DNA from: Chloroflexota bacterium
GTDB taxonomy: Bacteria; Chloroflexota; Anaerolineae; Anaerolineales; JACQED01
Assembly: GCA_016200785.1 (NCBI GenBank)
Contig: JACQED010000014.1
Coordinates: 1-6,150, forward strand
Reading direction: 5' to 3'
Length of the DNA stretch: 6,150 bases
Under the pieces are notes generated by a model. It made no database searches, was not told where the DNA came from, and worked only from the letters and a program-made list of their open reading frames with translations. The first letter of the stretch is position 1. Each line of letters begins with the position of its first letter. Of the stretch, positions 5,741 to 6,150 are shown in pieces. A program made the position numbers and the translations under genes.

Positions 5741-6150
5741 TCACTTCGGCACAGGCGATCTTGCGAGGCGGGGCGACGCCCGGCTCATTTGCGCGCGCCT
5801 CTGCCATGCCTCGTAGATGACGACCGTCCCTAGACCGACGAGCAAGCCCAAGACCGCGTCAGCGGGCGTGCGATGACGATTGTGAACCAGCCCGGCGATC
5901 ACGATCAGCGGCAGTAACATGAAATACAAGATCATCACCCCGGTGACGACCGGCAAGTCGCGGTTGCGATGACGCCACGCCGGCCACGCGCCGGCGGCGG
6001 CAAGCAAGAGAAACACGGCGTTGACCACAATCTGCATCCACGGCGGAACAGTGATCGCAAGCATGTATTCGTAGGCCAACATTCGCACGAGCGAGACGGG
6101 CATCACGAGGACGAGCCAAAGTGGATAGCGAAACAGATGCTCGTTCACCA
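5741..6150 (-). CDS. C-terminal part of a multi-membrane protein, probably a GT39-like glycosyltransferase
   Basis: About 135 residues are visible, ending at TGA 5743-5741. Four hydrophobic segments (about 9-24, 28-55, 66-88, 95-113) are followed by a basic, proline-rich tail. The sequence ILYFMLLPLIVIAGLVHNRHRTPADAVLGLL resembles the last membrane stretch of GT39-like enzymes, where a hydrophobic helix, a short basic loop with R-x-R/H-x-P and another helix come in that order. This likeness is from memory and modest. A GTG at 6148 could be read as a start, but the frame is still open at the edge and the protein begins inside what looks like a membrane region, so I treat it as a partial gene. 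It overlaps nothing; its stop is four bases before the TTG of the next gene, which suggests one operon. Confidence 0.6.
   Translation of the reverse strand, partial: VNEHLFRYPLWLVLVMPVSLVRMLAYEYMLAITVPPWMQIVVNAVFLLLAAAGAWPAWRHRNRDLPVVTGVMILYFMLLPLIVIAGLVHNRHRTPADAVLGLLVGLGTVVIYEAWQRRAQMSRASPRLARSPVPK

Noticed and set aside
5741..6148. Complete 135-residue membrane protein starting at GTG 6148
   Set aside because: The frame remains open at the window edge, no ribosome binding site can be seen, and the content resembles the tail of a larger membrane enzyme, so a partial gene is more likely.

Overview
This window is a single-strand block of cell-surface polysaccharide genes. Every convincing gene lies on the minus strand, so transcription runs from high to low coordinates. 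The DNA is GC-rich. The gene style (multi-membrane GT39-like glycosyltransferases with a long C-terminal sandwich domain, a cysteine-bearing sugar epimerase, an HddA-like sugar kinase, a WcaJ/WbaP-like sugar-phosphate transferase) and the many short palindromic and tandem repeats between genes suggest an environmental bacterium, most plausibly a member of Chloroflexota or a similar free-living phylum. No rRNA or other marker is present, so the organism call is tentative.

Order of transcription: (1) 6150-5741, the C-terminal part of a membrane protein, probably a GT39-like glycosyltransferase, cut by the window edge; (2) 5736-3694, a complete 680-residue GT39-like membrane glycosyltransferase starting at TTG, with a palindromic repeat captured inside its reading frame; (3) 3665-2559, an extended SDR epimerase, probably dTDP-L-rhamnose 4-epimerase-like; (4) 2406-2032, a small four-helix-bundle protein of the 23S rRNA intervening-sequence protein (IVP/S23) family; (5) 1983-955, a GHMP sugar kinase resembling D-glycero-alpha-D-manno-heptose 7-phosphate kinase; (6) 827-1, the N-terminal 275 residues of a polyprenyl-phosphate sugar phosphotransferase whose catalytic half lies outside the window.

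The pathway genes fit together: the kinase and epimerase supply activated sugars, the polyprenyl transferase starts a lipid-linked glycan at the membrane, and the GT39-like proteins transfer sugars from polyprenyl-phosphate donors on the outer face. The IVP-type gene is the odd one out. It sits between the epimerase and kinase genes, flanked on both sides by heptamer-unit repeats (consensus GTGRCGR on the minus strand), with 23-bp near-identical direct repeats at its two borders (20 of 23 identical). The second border copy contains its stop codon. The sequence looks like a heptamer array split by a four-helix-bundle gene, and it is the best candidate here for an undescribed mobile or repeat-linked unit.

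The gene junctions carry different repeat families: a period-8 inverted repeat and two small hairpins upstream of the transferase, heptamer arrays around the IVP gene, and a 6-bp hairpin between genes 2 and 3. A 15-bp perfect hairpin lies within gene 2. I saw no tRNA, CRISPR array, insertion-sequence transposase or clear promoter.
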